Part shown: piece by piece, positions 9,799 through 19,878 of the stretch | Numbering within the stretch: position 1 is the stretch's first letter | Layout: every line of letters begins with the position of its first letter | Origin: Rhynchopus euleeides | Lineage: Eukaryota; Euglenozoa; Diplonemea; Diplonemida; Diplonemidae | Assembly (NCBI GenBank): GCA_963210315.1 | Contig: OY723296.1 | Coordinates: 124,001-188,000 of the forward strand | Direction of reading: 5' to 3' | DNA: 64,000 bases | The notes under the pieces: generated by a model | What the model was told of the DNA's origin: nothing | Databases searched by the model: none | What the model saw: only the letters and a program-made list of their open reading frames with translations | Position numbers and translations under genes: made by a program

Positions 9799-9996
9799 TC
9801 ACGCGACCTTCTTCGCCTTGATCACAGGCAGCACGGAGGAGTAGCACCAGTCGAAGTATGCACGGTGCGGGGGCATCAGGTCCTCCTTCGGTTCGGGGGC
9901 CTGGTCGATCAGCTCCTGCGTCTCCGACACCGCCTTGTTCAAGACGAAGAGAGAGACGGTGTTTGCCTTGCTCACCTGCAGGTGGGTGTGGGGCAT
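9799..9996 (-). CDS. small hypothetical protein or terminal exon
   Basis: A 65-codon frame with good protein-like composition: VSKANTVSLFVLNKAV, then QELIDQAPEPKEDLMPPHRA and YFDWCYSSVLPVIKAKKVA. ATG at 9996 gives a short leader (MPHTHLQ). Alternatively CTGCAG before GTGAGCAAG at about 9976 is a splice acceptor and this is the last exon of a gene to the right. No upstream exon could be recognised in 10000-10700. The family is not recognised. Confidence 0.4.
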   Translation of the reverse strand: MPHTHLQVSKANTVSLFVLNKAVSETQELIDQAPEPKEDLMPPHRAYFDWCYSSVLPVIKAKKVA

Positions 9997-10819
9997 GGTG
10001 GATGACAGGGAACTGAATGAAGGGAATAGGCGCTCCTCCCCCCCCCCCCCTGTCTCCGGAATCGAACCCCAATCCCCACGCATCGGAGGTACTGTGCAGG
10101 AGCCGCGGTACTCCGTGCTGCTATTGCCGCGAAGTGAAGATCCGTAAGATTCACGGGTTTAATGAAACTTGCAACGTCACCTGTTTCAGCTCTCCTAAAA
10201 TTATGTTGATGACGACAATAATCGCGCCGTAAAAAGTCAATCGGCGCTGACAACAGAGTGGTGGCGCAAAGCGTGAATCGGCATCTATGGATAGACAGCG
10301 GGTTTTAAATCACTTGGAGAAGACGACGCTCCAAATAAATGGAAGGAGCCGTTGGCTGATCCAAGACTTGTGTCGCTGAAGTCGCCGGGGATCTTCAGAA
10401 GGCCTGAAGATTTCATGGTTCGCAATGAGAAAGCCCCATGGTGCAACCGCATCCTCACGGGAAGATGTGGACGTTCTCTGCAGAGAGGCGAAGCCGCCTC
10501 ACACACAGACCCGGTGGCAGACTGGCACCTGGCACAGTATCCGTCGACACAGAAGGAGAGGGATCCATTGCACCTCGAGCACATCGTGGGCCTGGACCTT
10601 ACCCCTTCCCTACCTGCAGCTCCTCCAACATGTGCTGCAAGCGTGCCCACCACGGCTGCCGCGATCATGACCTGCCCCCTGTGGGGTCTGTGCCTCGCTG
10701 CCTAAGCTAGATGACAGGCGCCCCATCACATGCTGCAAAAAGGGCCACGCCCCACCCGCCCCTGCGACGCCTGTGGAGGCGGCCGCCCCCGCCGACCCCG
10801 CCCTCCCCAGAGGCGATCG
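9997..10819. other. non-coding stretch
   Basis: No supported gene. A minus-strand frame of about 127 codons at 10285-10668 has several Cys residues but no recognisable domain. Confidence 0.35.
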
Positions 10820-11470
10820 CGCCTGCCGTGGAGGCTCTCCCCTCCACCATGCCACCCCGTGTGCCTCAGTCCTCCCCTGAGGCGGCCCCGTGCCCCGCTG
10901 CTCCCGAGCCCGCCACCCCTCCAGTTGTCCTGAAGAGGCTGGCCCACACCGTGTGCTCCCCGGCTCACCCCCAGCGGCGCCCACGTCAGCGATGGGGATC
11001 ACGTAATCAACCCCAGGCCTCTGGGCAGGCAGTACCGGGGTGCAACCGGTATGCGCCTCTAAGGCGGTGCGATTCAGCTGCGCCACGGGGGGGACGGACG
11101 GCCTGGCGCCGTCGGGTGAGAGCCTCCAACGAGGCTGCATCAGGTGGCGGTTCCCCCGGGCCCACCTTCCCCTCCCGACGGCGTGTCCGTTGACGCAGCC
11201 CTTCCCCCAAGGCCCCGTTAGGTGCCTCTTCTTCTTCTTCTGCCTGTGCGTGATCTCCGCATGCGCCTACAGGCTTCCGGGATTACCTCAACCCACCCTC
11301 TTCCCGTAGCACGTCACCGGGCGCTAGACCGTGTGGCGCCTACGCCCTCTCCCCCTGTGTCACTTCCCTCACAGCAGCTCCTCTCCCAACAACAGTATAA
11401 CAAGGGGAGCCACCCCCCGCGTAGTTACGTAGACGACACCCTCGGGGTGCGAGCATCTCCGTTATGGGGA
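10820..11470 (+). pseudogene. rearranged copy of the Pro-rich locus at 18.47-19.11 kb
   Basis: Taken as a whole this region is the reverse complement of 18470-19110. The plus-strand frame at about 10825-10965 (VEALPSTMPPRVPQ ... PATPPVVLKRLAHTVCSP) matches the minus-strand product of 18950-19110. However, the next segment, about 10985-11150, reads on the minus strand (MQPRWRLSPD ... PVLPAQRPGVDYVIPIADV), so it is inverted relative to its partner. The right part, 11160-11470, again matches in the reverse sense. The protein is Pro-rich, without a recognised family, and cannot be translated through here. Confidence 0.6.
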
Positions 11471-11742
11471 TACTCACACTTAAAGCATACGAGAGAGAGA
11501 GGGAGAGCAAGAAGGGATCACGTCCGGGGTTGCCAAACTGTCTATACAAGAGAACTGGAACGAGGGGGCATACCATCTTCAGCATCGTGACTTCCTGGGC
11601 CTCCCCCTCTGAGAAGGTCTCGTGGTGGAGCTCGACAATGGTGACGCAGTGCAGCGCTCGTTCGAAGACCTCTTTTGCCTGCAGAGGGGTCGGTTTGGTT
11701 GGTTGGGGTGTGACGACGTGCGGGGGGGGGGGGGGGGGGGGG

Positions 11743-12893
11743 TAGGGGGGGTCAAATGGGGGTGACAAACACGATTTTTCAAAAAACCGGCGCAGAGGCC
11801 CCAAAGCCCCCGTAAACCCTCCAAACCCCCCCAGATCGGTCCGGAAACCCATCGAACCCCACTTTTCCACCATTCCGGGCACCTCAGGTGCCCGAATTGG
11901 GGTACCTAAATTTTGTGCCACCGTTTGGTACCGTACAGTGCCACTGTGTGGGAGGTTGGAAAAGAAAATGCCCCAACACACCACATCTGAGGGTTGCAAT
12001 GCATGTTGCTTGCCAACCACGTCATCCGGTGGGTGTCAGGCGCTATGTAGGTGGCATTAGCCAGGTCTTCGATGTGTTCTGGCTTGTATATATACCTCCC
12101 TGCCTGCGGCACAGGCACTGCCTTTGTCCCCCACACCAGCCACAGAGAGCGTATTGTACTCGGTCCACGGTTGCTGATTCATTGTGATGCGTTGTATCCT
12201 CGAGTGAACGTCACACACTAGTGGCACCACCACCCGCCATCCGAGAGCTGTATTGACTTTGCGCGCTTCCGTTGTATTCACCTCGCCACGCATATTGCAC
12301 CGTTCAGTACCAGTGCTCTTGGGCCAGGCAAAGTAGACCGCAGCAACTACCAATTCTGGCACAATGGGTACCACGACAGCGCACTTCATGTGTTCCCGGA
12401 ATGTACAGCTCGTGTTGCAACAGTCGTTGTCAACACATCCCGGTTGTGGAGCACTGCTGCACAGGAATCACACGACCATCTGGACTGTTCCGTACCTACA
12501 GGCAGCCTCCCGGTGCATGGTGGCAGGGAGGTATATATACAAGCCAGAACACATCGAAGACCTGGCTAATGCCACCTACATAGCGCCTGACACCCACCGG
12601 ATGACGTGGTTGGCAAGCAACATGCATTGCAACCCTCAGATGTGGTGTGTTGGGGCATTTTCTTTTCCAACCTCCCACACAGTGGCACTGTACGGTACCA
12701 AACGGTGGCACAAAATTTAGGTACCCCAATTCGGGCACCTGAGGTGCCCGGAATGGTGGAAAAGTGGGGTTCGATGGGTTTCCGGACCGATCTGGGGGGG
12801 TTTGGAGGGTTTACGGGGGCTTTGGGGCCTCTGCGCCGGTTTTTTGAAAAATCGTGTTTGTCCACGTAAAAGGGTGGCATTTGACCCCCCCTA
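11743..12893. mobile_element. foldback element, young copy
   Basis: Two arms of about 362 bp (11743-12104) and 372 bp (12522-12893) are near-perfect inverted repeats around a 417-bp loop. The arms begin TAGGGGGGGTCAAATG. Both outer flanks are long G-runs, so the element appears to sit inside a poly-G tract and a G-containing target duplication cannot be resolved. A much older relative of the same length is at 40959-42112. Neither arms nor loop carry a recognisable transposase, so it is non-autonomous. Arm identity implies recent insertion or gene conversion between the arms. Confidence 0.85.
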
Positions 12894-13044
12894 GGGGGGG
12901 GGGGGGGGCGGTGCCGCAGGGGGATTGGGGCTGCAGAACAACACAACTCTGGGGGAACAAGCGCCTTCACTTGGAGGCTTTGGCTTAATGCGTTGGGGCG
13001 CCTCCACACAAAACGGTGAAAAGTGACCCCCAACACCCTGATGA

Positions 13045-15459
13045 TCAGGCCCTTTTTTGACGCCTCTGCATAAAATATGAAGAGGCACATACGGCAAGCA
13101 TAAGCTCTGCAGGCGACTTGCTGTTAGAAACATGCTTCTGAAACGTGGCGTACCTGCATGGGGGTTGTGTGGAGTGGGACGGGGCGGGGAGATGAGTGGA
13201 ATGCATTGAACAAACACAGGCACAGACGGCACCAAGACGGGGGACACGAGGCACACGCCCACCCACTCAACCCACCCGCAAGCCTGCGACGGAGACACAC
13301 CCTATGAACGCCGGCTTCATGAGGTGCATGAAGGGGAGAAACCTGTGGAGGTAGCGCGTCTCCGGGGAGCAGTACTTTTCCCGCTTCGCGCGGGACCCCG
13401 TGTCCCGCAAGATGTTCAGCTCCGTGAGGGCCATGCAGACGAAGATGAGGCCCTTCTTCAGCAGCCCGGAGATCTCCGCCGTCACGAGGGCCAGCTGGGG
13501 GGACTCACGGACCTGGCGTGTGGCGCACACGGGGGGGAGGATTCTGTCGGGGTCGGACGACTTCACCTTGCGGTACCGCTTGATGTACTGCAGGTGCTGC
13601 TGGTCGACAGGGGCGGTCTTGTAGAGGGACTTCAGGTTGCTTGCGCGCAGCAGGTCTGTCGAGGGTTGGGGGTGGGTTTGGGGCGGGGGGGGTGAGGAAA
13701 ACTTCACACGGAATTTGACGTCACTTTCTCGGGTCGCTCTCGTAACTCTTAAAAATATGCACAGCGCAGTGGCCCTTTGGTGATCCATTGCTTTGGGGGC
13801 GGGGTGGCGGCAGCACATACCAATGTACTCCGAATACCACAGCATGTCACGGATCTCTGTGTTGCAGAACAGCTCCAGCTCGAACCCCAGCCCGATGAAG
13901 AGGTCCATCGACTTCAGCACCAGGTCGTACACCAGTCCCGACAGCACGACGCAGCGCTGCGACACCTCCTCCGGGAACTGCTTGTCCAGCAGCAGGCCCC
14001 CGTCGAACACATCACGGTCGCACTCCCACGCGATGCCCTGCAGGAAGCCCCACTCCGCAAACAGGTTGCTGATCTTTCGTCTCAGCCGCGCCCTGTTGTG
14101 CAGCAGGGCGTAGAGGTATGACAGGATGCACTTCTGGAGCCCGTCGAGAAACTTCTGCAGCCGCTGCACGTGGTTGACATGCCCGCCCTGCGTGGCCCCT
14201 TCATAGCACCCCTCCTCCGCAAGCTGCGCCGCAGCGTAGTTGGTGGGGAGGGCCGGGTTCTTCAGCAGGCTCGCGTAGATCGGGGCACCCAGCTCCTCCG
14301 AGAGGTGCTGCACAATCAGGTCCGACATCTGATACTTCTTCAGGACCAGGTTCTGCTCATACAGCAGCACCATCAGGCGCGACCTCGACAGCAGATGCGG
14401 CTGGGGCCGCCGGGAGGAGAAAGCCTCGGTGAACGACACGATGGAGGACAGGTCGCGCGCCTTCTCCTCCAGAGTGCACAGAATGCGGTGCTCCCCTGCA
14501 ATCCTCTCGAACACCGCCAGCGTCTCACGCAGCGTCGGGAAGGCAGGCGGGTGCACGACAAACTGCGCCAGCCACGACGTCGCCTCGCGGAACACCATCC
14601 CCTCCAGCAGAGGATCCTCCGCGACGTGGTCAACCTGCACAGGCTTCTTCACATCCGCGGTCTCCTCGGCGGAGGTCGGGGCCTCGGGGAAGATGGACCG
14701 CAGCGCCTTGCGCAGCTTCTCCTCCATCTGCTTGAGGATGCCGTCCGCCTTCTTCAGCTGGCGCGAGACGAAGTGCGACGTGGCACGCAGGATGTGTATG
14801 CGGTGCTCCAGGAAAAACACAATCTCCTGCCGCACCCGCTGCTCCTTCTGCGCGTCGCCTGCCTCGCCGTTGGCCTGCTGCTCTGCAGAGGCGGAGGAGG
14901 AGCCGAGCGTCACCTTCTCCTTCTTCTTGAAGCGGGAGAGCGTCTGCTCGAGGAAGGCAACCGCCTCTGCCGGGGTGATGTCCGCGCAGCAGTCGATGCC
15001 GAATGTGAGGGACATGAACTCCTCCTCCTCTGCGACGTCGCCCTGCATCGCGACGGTGTTGAAGCAGTGGATGCTGACGCACAGCGCCCGGATGTAGTCA
15101 TACAGGATATCAGACCCCGCGATGAGGTCGCGCTTGTGGAAGTAGATGCATGTGAACACGTTGGAGGGGAGGAAGAAGCCGCTGATGTAGCACCCCTCCG
15201 CACGGTAGAGGTACTTCATCAGAGAGAGCACCTCCTCGTCCGTCGGGTCCTCCTTGACAGCCCCTGACTGGAGTGCCTCCTCGAGTGTTCTGCGCTCCTG
15301 GTAGCCCACCCCGCAGTCCATCTTGGGGTCCATTGCCTCGACGGTGTGCATCACGCGCATCAGGTCGAACCCCTCGACGCTCATCATCAGCTCGTTCGGC
15401 AGCTCGTCGGCAAGCCCTTTGTACTCCTCCGTGATTTCCGCCCACTCATCTTGGCCCAT
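13045..15459 (-). CDS. NAA35: NatC N-terminal acetyltransferase auxiliary subunit NAA35/MAK10
   Basis: Non-catalytic large subunit of NatC, which acetylates N-termini such as Met-Leu, Met-Ile and Met-Phe with NAA30 and NAA38 on the ribosome. The start is ATG at 15459. The family hallmark MDPKMD is at residues 43-48, followed by YLYRAEGCYISGFFLPSN and TCIYFHKRDL; the C-terminal third keeps the MLWY and YLHRFLPF blocks. Two GT-AG introns fit the family alignment: 13656-13820 (165 bp, GTATGT...CGACAG) and 13154-13300 (147 bp, GTGTGT...ATGCAG). Both are multiples of three, so the unspliced frame stays open almost to the end. The exons 13821-15459, 13301-13655 and 13045-13153 give 700 residues, close to the usual 700-730. 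GGT/GTG triplet runs lie just upstream. Confidence 0.92.
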
Positions 15460-15525
15460 TGTGCCCGCGCTGCTCGGTGGGACAACCCCCCAGGCCCACC
15501 GGCGTCCTGCAGGTGCCGAGGGGAT

Positions 15526-15687
15526 GAGGTGGTGGTGGTGGTGGTGGCGGCGAAAACAAAGACGCAACAACCACCCAGGGGATAAAACCTGATGAAGGTG
15601 GTGTTGTGTGAGTGTGATCTGCCTCTCTCTCCGCTGCAAATTCCCAACGTAAACTTAGATGGTGGTGGTGGTGGTGGTGGTGGTGGG
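15526..15687 (+). repeat. GGT triplet microsatellites upstream of NAA35
   Basis: Two GGT/GTG runs, about 15530-15548 and 15659-15684, lie in the presumed 5' untranslated or promoter region of the minus-strand NAA35 gene. No other promoter element could be recognised. Confidence 0.7.
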
Positions 15688-15930
15688 GGGGCCACCAGAT
15701 ACTAGAGAAAAAGGAGCAGCTGTCCGAGCTCAGCCGGGGTGCTCGAAAAACCGTTCCAGCTGATGGGGAGGGGAGGGAATAGGAATCTGTCTGTTGTCAC
15801 TGTTGTTGAACTCTGCGTGCGGGGACCGGAGAGCTGAAGAGCCGGGACAGCACGAAAGAGCCTGATGAAGGGCGTTGTAGTGGTGTCTCGTCTCCGTCCC
15901 TTCCAACCTCACCTCAGTGAGTGGGGTCTC

Positions 15931-16560
15931 CACTTGCCTGGGCCTCGCTCTTCGAGAACCGTGACACAAACAGAATGCAGGGGCACATGAGGTGCGCAAA
16001 GCAGATTCCTATCCTCCGCACAGTCTCGCGGTCCCCCTCCAACTCCATCACAGCCTCTTACGTCTTCGTATCCCTATTTGCAACTTCACGAAAGAAGCGC
16101 AGGATAAAATCGAGGACGGTATCGTCGCCGTCAACGAGCTGCGAGAGGGACCAACAGGCGGCCGCAGTGGTGCAGAAGCGGCCGTTCGAAGCTTTTTGCC
16201 AGTAGCCCAGACACCTTGATTACATGCGGACATTCTCTCGCGATGAAGGGGCGAAGGCAGGGGCATGTGCCGCATAGTTGGCGGCTGCACACACGGACTT
16301 CGTCTTCACTGCACTGGAATCCATCAGGTCGCAGGTGCAGGTGGCAGTGCAGGTCGCAAGCCGACACACTGTGCTGTTGGCCACATGTGGCAGAGGCGAG
16401 AGAGCCGTGTACTACGGCATGCTCGAACAACAGGATTGGCGGTACAGCATAGGCTGGCGGGACTGTGTAGGGATGGCAGGACAGTATAGGCTGGCGGTGC
16501 AGGTGCAGGGTGTGTGAGGTCGCCACCCGGCAGGCAGCTCGCCGCCCCACCCCAGCCACC
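15931..16560 (+). repeat. segmental duplication, copy B (partner 4955-5586)
   Basis: Same orientation and nearly the same sequence as 4955-5586. The minus-strand coding remnants (IARECPHVIKVSGLL; ELEGDRETVRRIGICFAHL) are present here too, but in frames shifted by small indels, so this copy is a gene fragment. Confidence 0.9.
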
Positions 16561-17619
16561 AGTAATTAGCTCAAAAAGGCTGAAAAAATGCCGAAAATTT
16601 TCGAATCCCAGTCAGGGACCACTCTGAATCACCTGTATCGTGCAAAGAAACGGGTTTGTTAGCCGAAAAATCACAGTGTGTGCCCTCTACAGGCCCCCCT
16701 ACCCCCCGAGTACTCGGGGGGTAGGGGGGTATGAGGGGGGGTGTTTTCACCCAATTGGTGTTCCCAGTAAGAGGTGTAAATGGACACCCCATGGCCAAAA
16801 CGACCCCACTGCGATCCGCACAGATCCCAAACGTTCCAAATAACGGGCTTTTAGAATACCCGAGTAGGGGGTCCCGCTGGGTGGGCTGGTGTGGTTGCCT
16901 CTCAGTCACATCCTATGACCAGCCCCTGAACCAGACCCACGTTTCGCGGACGAAGCTTGACAGCTCGACCACAGAAATGACCCCACTACGATCCGCACAG
17001 ATTCCAAATAGTCAAAGGAACGGGGTTTTGCAACACCCGAGTAGGGGGCCCCTTGAGGGGGCGTTTTGGTACAGTCTCGGCTCTGTAGTGATAAGGGGTT
17101 TCGCAAGCAGTGTCCTTAGCCTTCAGCCACTGTCAAGTGAGCTATGGCTTGTCTTGAGGGTGCGTTGTCATCTGTTGGTCCCAGGTACAGACAAACACAC
17201 GCTGCAGCTGGGCGAGGGCTGACACATGTGTCTTCCGAGGTTCGAGACTTCGGACAACCTAGTTTGGTGAGTCTCGAGCCAGGTCCTAAGGCCTCCAGAG
17301 ACAGGTCCTTCCGCAGCAGTCAGAAGAGTGACTTCCTGCAAACCAGAGGGCCTGGGTGGATATTTGGGATACATGGAGGGCCCCTACATATGGAAATGGG
17401 CACCACAAGGTCTGGGACGAGGCCGGTGGTAGTCTGTGCTCTGTATTGGAGGTAGCGTGTTTCCCACTGGAGATAATAAAAAAGTGGCATTATTGCCAGG
17501 GTAAAAGATAGGGTTCCGGGCTGCGCGCCGAAAACCGGGGGTAATCGGGGGTAAAATTTCGGCCATTTCCCCAAATGGAAGGGCTTTCCCTTCCCACAAC
17601 ACCCCACCCCACGCCACTC
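16561..17619. other. repeat-rich non-coding stretch
   Basis: Holds two copies of the GTGCGGATCG dispersed repeat in reverse sense (about 16770-16890 and 16977-17013). CCCGAGTA with a G-run recurs at 16705, 16860 and 17037. No supported gene. Confidence 0.45.
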
Positions 17620-17960
17620 AACTGGGATGGGCAGGGTGGAGAGTCTGCGGGGGACTGACCTCGCCGCCGCTGCCAGGTCCGAGAGGAGCGCGATCCTTGT
17701 CGTCAACGCGAAGGAGCTAGTCGATGGGGCGTTCTTGAGAGCGTGGTGGTGCTGAAAGCATCGCAGGTTGCCCTTGCGGACTTGACAGGCCACAGGGGGG
17801 TCTGGGGGGCGGAGCCCCCCAGCCGCCGGAGGCCACGGTAGTGAACAGCTGATTCTGCTCGGTAGTCGCACGCCGCATGTAGGCAACGTGCACCTTGTGC
17901 TCAACAGGTTCATCGGGCGAACGCCTGGGGCAGGGCACTGTGCTCTTGGCCCCGGCCTCC
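17620..17960 (-). pseudogene. gene fragment carrying a hairpin-repeat insertion
   Basis: On the minus strand, EHKVHVAYMRRATTEQNQ is followed, after the hairpin repeat at 17794-17848, by VRKGNLRCFQHHHALKNAPS and FALTTRIALLSDLAAAA. Both halves look like genuine protein sequence, and the repeat sits between them as an insertion. The family is not recognised. No start or end of a full gene is visible, so it is treated as a fragment. Confidence 0.4.
17794..17848 (-). repeat. hairpin repeat, copy 2
   Basis: Same core and flanks as the copy at 3086-3143, in the same orientation. It interrupts a coding-like minus-strand stretch. Confidence 0.8.
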
Positions 17961-18340
17961 TCTGGCCAAAAAGTAGTACCCGGACAGAATCTCAGAAAAA
18001 TCCCGGTGAAAAAAAAAAAAGAGGTACCCCCGGTTTTTCGGGGCAAAATCTCAAAAACCGGGGCTAAGCCCCGTTTTTCATAACAGTATCTTAAACACTG
18101 ATTATTGCTTATGCACAATGTACGTACAAACTACGCAATTTGGGCCTTTCAGCAACACCATCTTAGGTACTTTTTGGGTCACCGAAAAAGTGGGCTTTAG
18201 CCATACCATTCACAGTGCACAAGCAAGCTTGTTGGGCGAAACACCGGACGGCAAAAAAAAACGCAGCAACCGTGGGGTGTATCTTATTGTTCAATCCATT
18301 CCACCACCACCCGCCTCCAATCCTTTCAACGTTTCTCCGG

Positions 18341-18450
18341 GGGGGTCTTCGCTACGGGGTGATCGTCAGTGCACTTTGGTGCATTTCCTGTTGAATTGGC
18401 TGAAAACTGACGGATATTGACGAAGGATAACGACCAGCGAAGACCCCCCC
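18341..18450 (-). mobile_element. short MITE, GGGGGTCTTCGCT family, copy 2
   Basis: Inverted ends GGGGGTCTTCGCT and AGCGAAGACCCCC bound about 110 bp containing the family interior (TTGGCTGAAAACTGACGG). The similarity of the outer flanks (TTCTCC and GGGAGAA) extends the palindrome. No clear 3-bp duplication is visible. Confidence 0.7.
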
Positions 18451-18469
18451 GGGAGAATAATCGCAATAC

Positions 18470-19130
18470 CAGGCTCTCCCCGTATCGAAGACACCGCACC
18501 CCAAGGGGGTCGTCTACATAACTACGCGGGGACGTGGTCCGGTACGCTCCCCTTGTTTGAAAGAGGAGCTGCTCTGGGGAGGGCGCAGGCGGCAACGGCG
18601 ACGCGCTACGGGAGGAGGAGGGGTTGAGGGAGGCCCGCAAGCCTGAGGGCGCCATGCACGGGCAGAGGAAGAGGCGCCTGAACGGGGCCTTGGGTGGTAG
18701 ACTGCGTCAACAGACACGCCGATGGGAGGGGAGGGTAGCAGAGGGTGCGGCCGGGTCGCCCAGGTCAGCGTCAGCGATGGGGATCACGGAATCGACCCTC
18801 GGCCTCTGGGCAGGCAGTACCGGGGTAGAACTGGTATGCGCCTCGAAGGCAGCGCGCTTCAGCTGCACCACGGCGGGGATGGACGGCCGGGTGCTGTCGG
18901 GTGAGAGCCTCTCACGAGGCTGCATCAGGTGGCGGTGGGGTGAGCCCGGGGAGCACACGGTGTAGGCCAGCCCCTTCAGCACAGCTGGAGGGGTGGCGGG
19001 CTCGGGGACAGCGGTACACGGGGTTGCCTCAAAAGAGGGCTGAGGCACAGGCACATGGGGTGGCGGGGCGGAGGGGAGAGCCTCCACATGCGTCACATGC
19101 GGCGGTGGGGTGCAGGGGATGGCTTCCACA
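18470..19130 (-). pseudogene. Pro-rich gene fragment, partner of 10.8-11.5 kb
   Basis: A minus-strand frame (18707-19129) reads VEALPSAPPPHVPVPQPS, PATPPAVLKGLAYTVCSP, then PVLPAQRPRVDSVIPIADAD. It is Pro-rich with no recognised domain and shares about 0.6 kb with 10820-11470. It lies directly downstream of the detached DUF4116 repeats at 19248-19570 but in a different frame, so it may be a decayed Pro-rich tail of that gene or an unrelated neighbour. Confidence 0.45.
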
Positions 19131-19247
19131 GGGCTGCAGAGGCAGGCGCGGTCGCCCTGGGGAGGACGGGGTCGTAGTCACAGGGGGCGTCGGGATAGAG
19201 GTAAACACACCACGTGGATCTTTACAAATTAGTGGAGACACACTCGA

Positions 19248-19570
19248 GTAAGTCCCCATCTTGTTGAACTGCAGCAAGAACGATCTCACGATCACCCTTC
19301 AGGCTGTCGTCTGCGTAACGGAGTGAATCCCCATTTTGTTGAACTGCAGCAAGAACGATCTCACGATCACCCTTCAGGCTGTCGTCTGCGTACTCGAGCG
19401 AGTCCCCATCTTGTTGAACTGCAGCAAGAACGATCTCACGATCACCCTTCAGGCTGTCGTCTGCGTACTGGAGTAAGTCCCCATATTGTTGAACTGCAGC
19501 AAGAACGATCTCACGATCACCCTTCAGGCTGTCGTCTGCGTACTCGAGCGAGTCCCCATCTTGTTGAACT
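19248..19570 (-). pseudogene. detached DUF4116 repeat units of paralogue 2
   Basis: About four further 75-bp units of the paralogue-2 array (KGDREIVLAAVQQDGDSLEY type) lie beyond the 308-bp insertion. They are in the same sense as the gene, but its open frame ends inside the insertion. After the last unit the frame runs on as TYSSVSPLICKDPRGVFTS into low-complexity sequence. Confidence 0.75.
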
Positions 19571-19878
19571 CATTAGTTGGGTTTGAACCGAACGAGGTCC
19601 GACCCCGGCCCGTCGGCCACAGGTCCGAGCTAGCCTGTCGAGCAGGCTATCCAGCGTCCGTCCGGCATGCGTGTGTGGGGGTGGGGAAGGGAAAAGACAC
19701 ACGGGACACACACCGGTGTTAGATTTAAAAATGGAAGCTAGAAGGGCACACACCACAGGACGGCAGGGGGCTGATGGCAGCCCCCTACCCGCCCCCTCAG
19801 ACGGAGTGAAGAAGTGTAGCTAAGCTACTAGCAAACGAATGCCCGAAGGCCTCTCAAGCAGTGTGACTAGCAATTGCC
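19571..19878. mobile_element. 308-bp insertion with 18-bp target duplication
   Basis: The insert is flanked by TCCCCATCTTGTTGAACT at 19553-19570 and 19879-19896, a duplication not explained by the 75-bp period of the array it interrupts. The long duplication suggests LINE-type target-primed insertion of a short non-coding element. GGTCCGACCCC near 19595 is B-box-like, but no A-box partner is seen, so a tRNA-derived SINE is not established. Confidence 0.65.

Noticed and set aside
11040-11110. tRNA-like segment with A- and B-box-like strings
   Set aside because: The anticodon and T arms cannot be drawn properly, and the partner locus at 18.8 kb shows conservation fitting a protein frame instead.
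14170-15267. 365-codon plus-strand open frame opposite NAA35
   Set aside because: It is the antisense shadow of a well-supported gene in GC-rich sequence.
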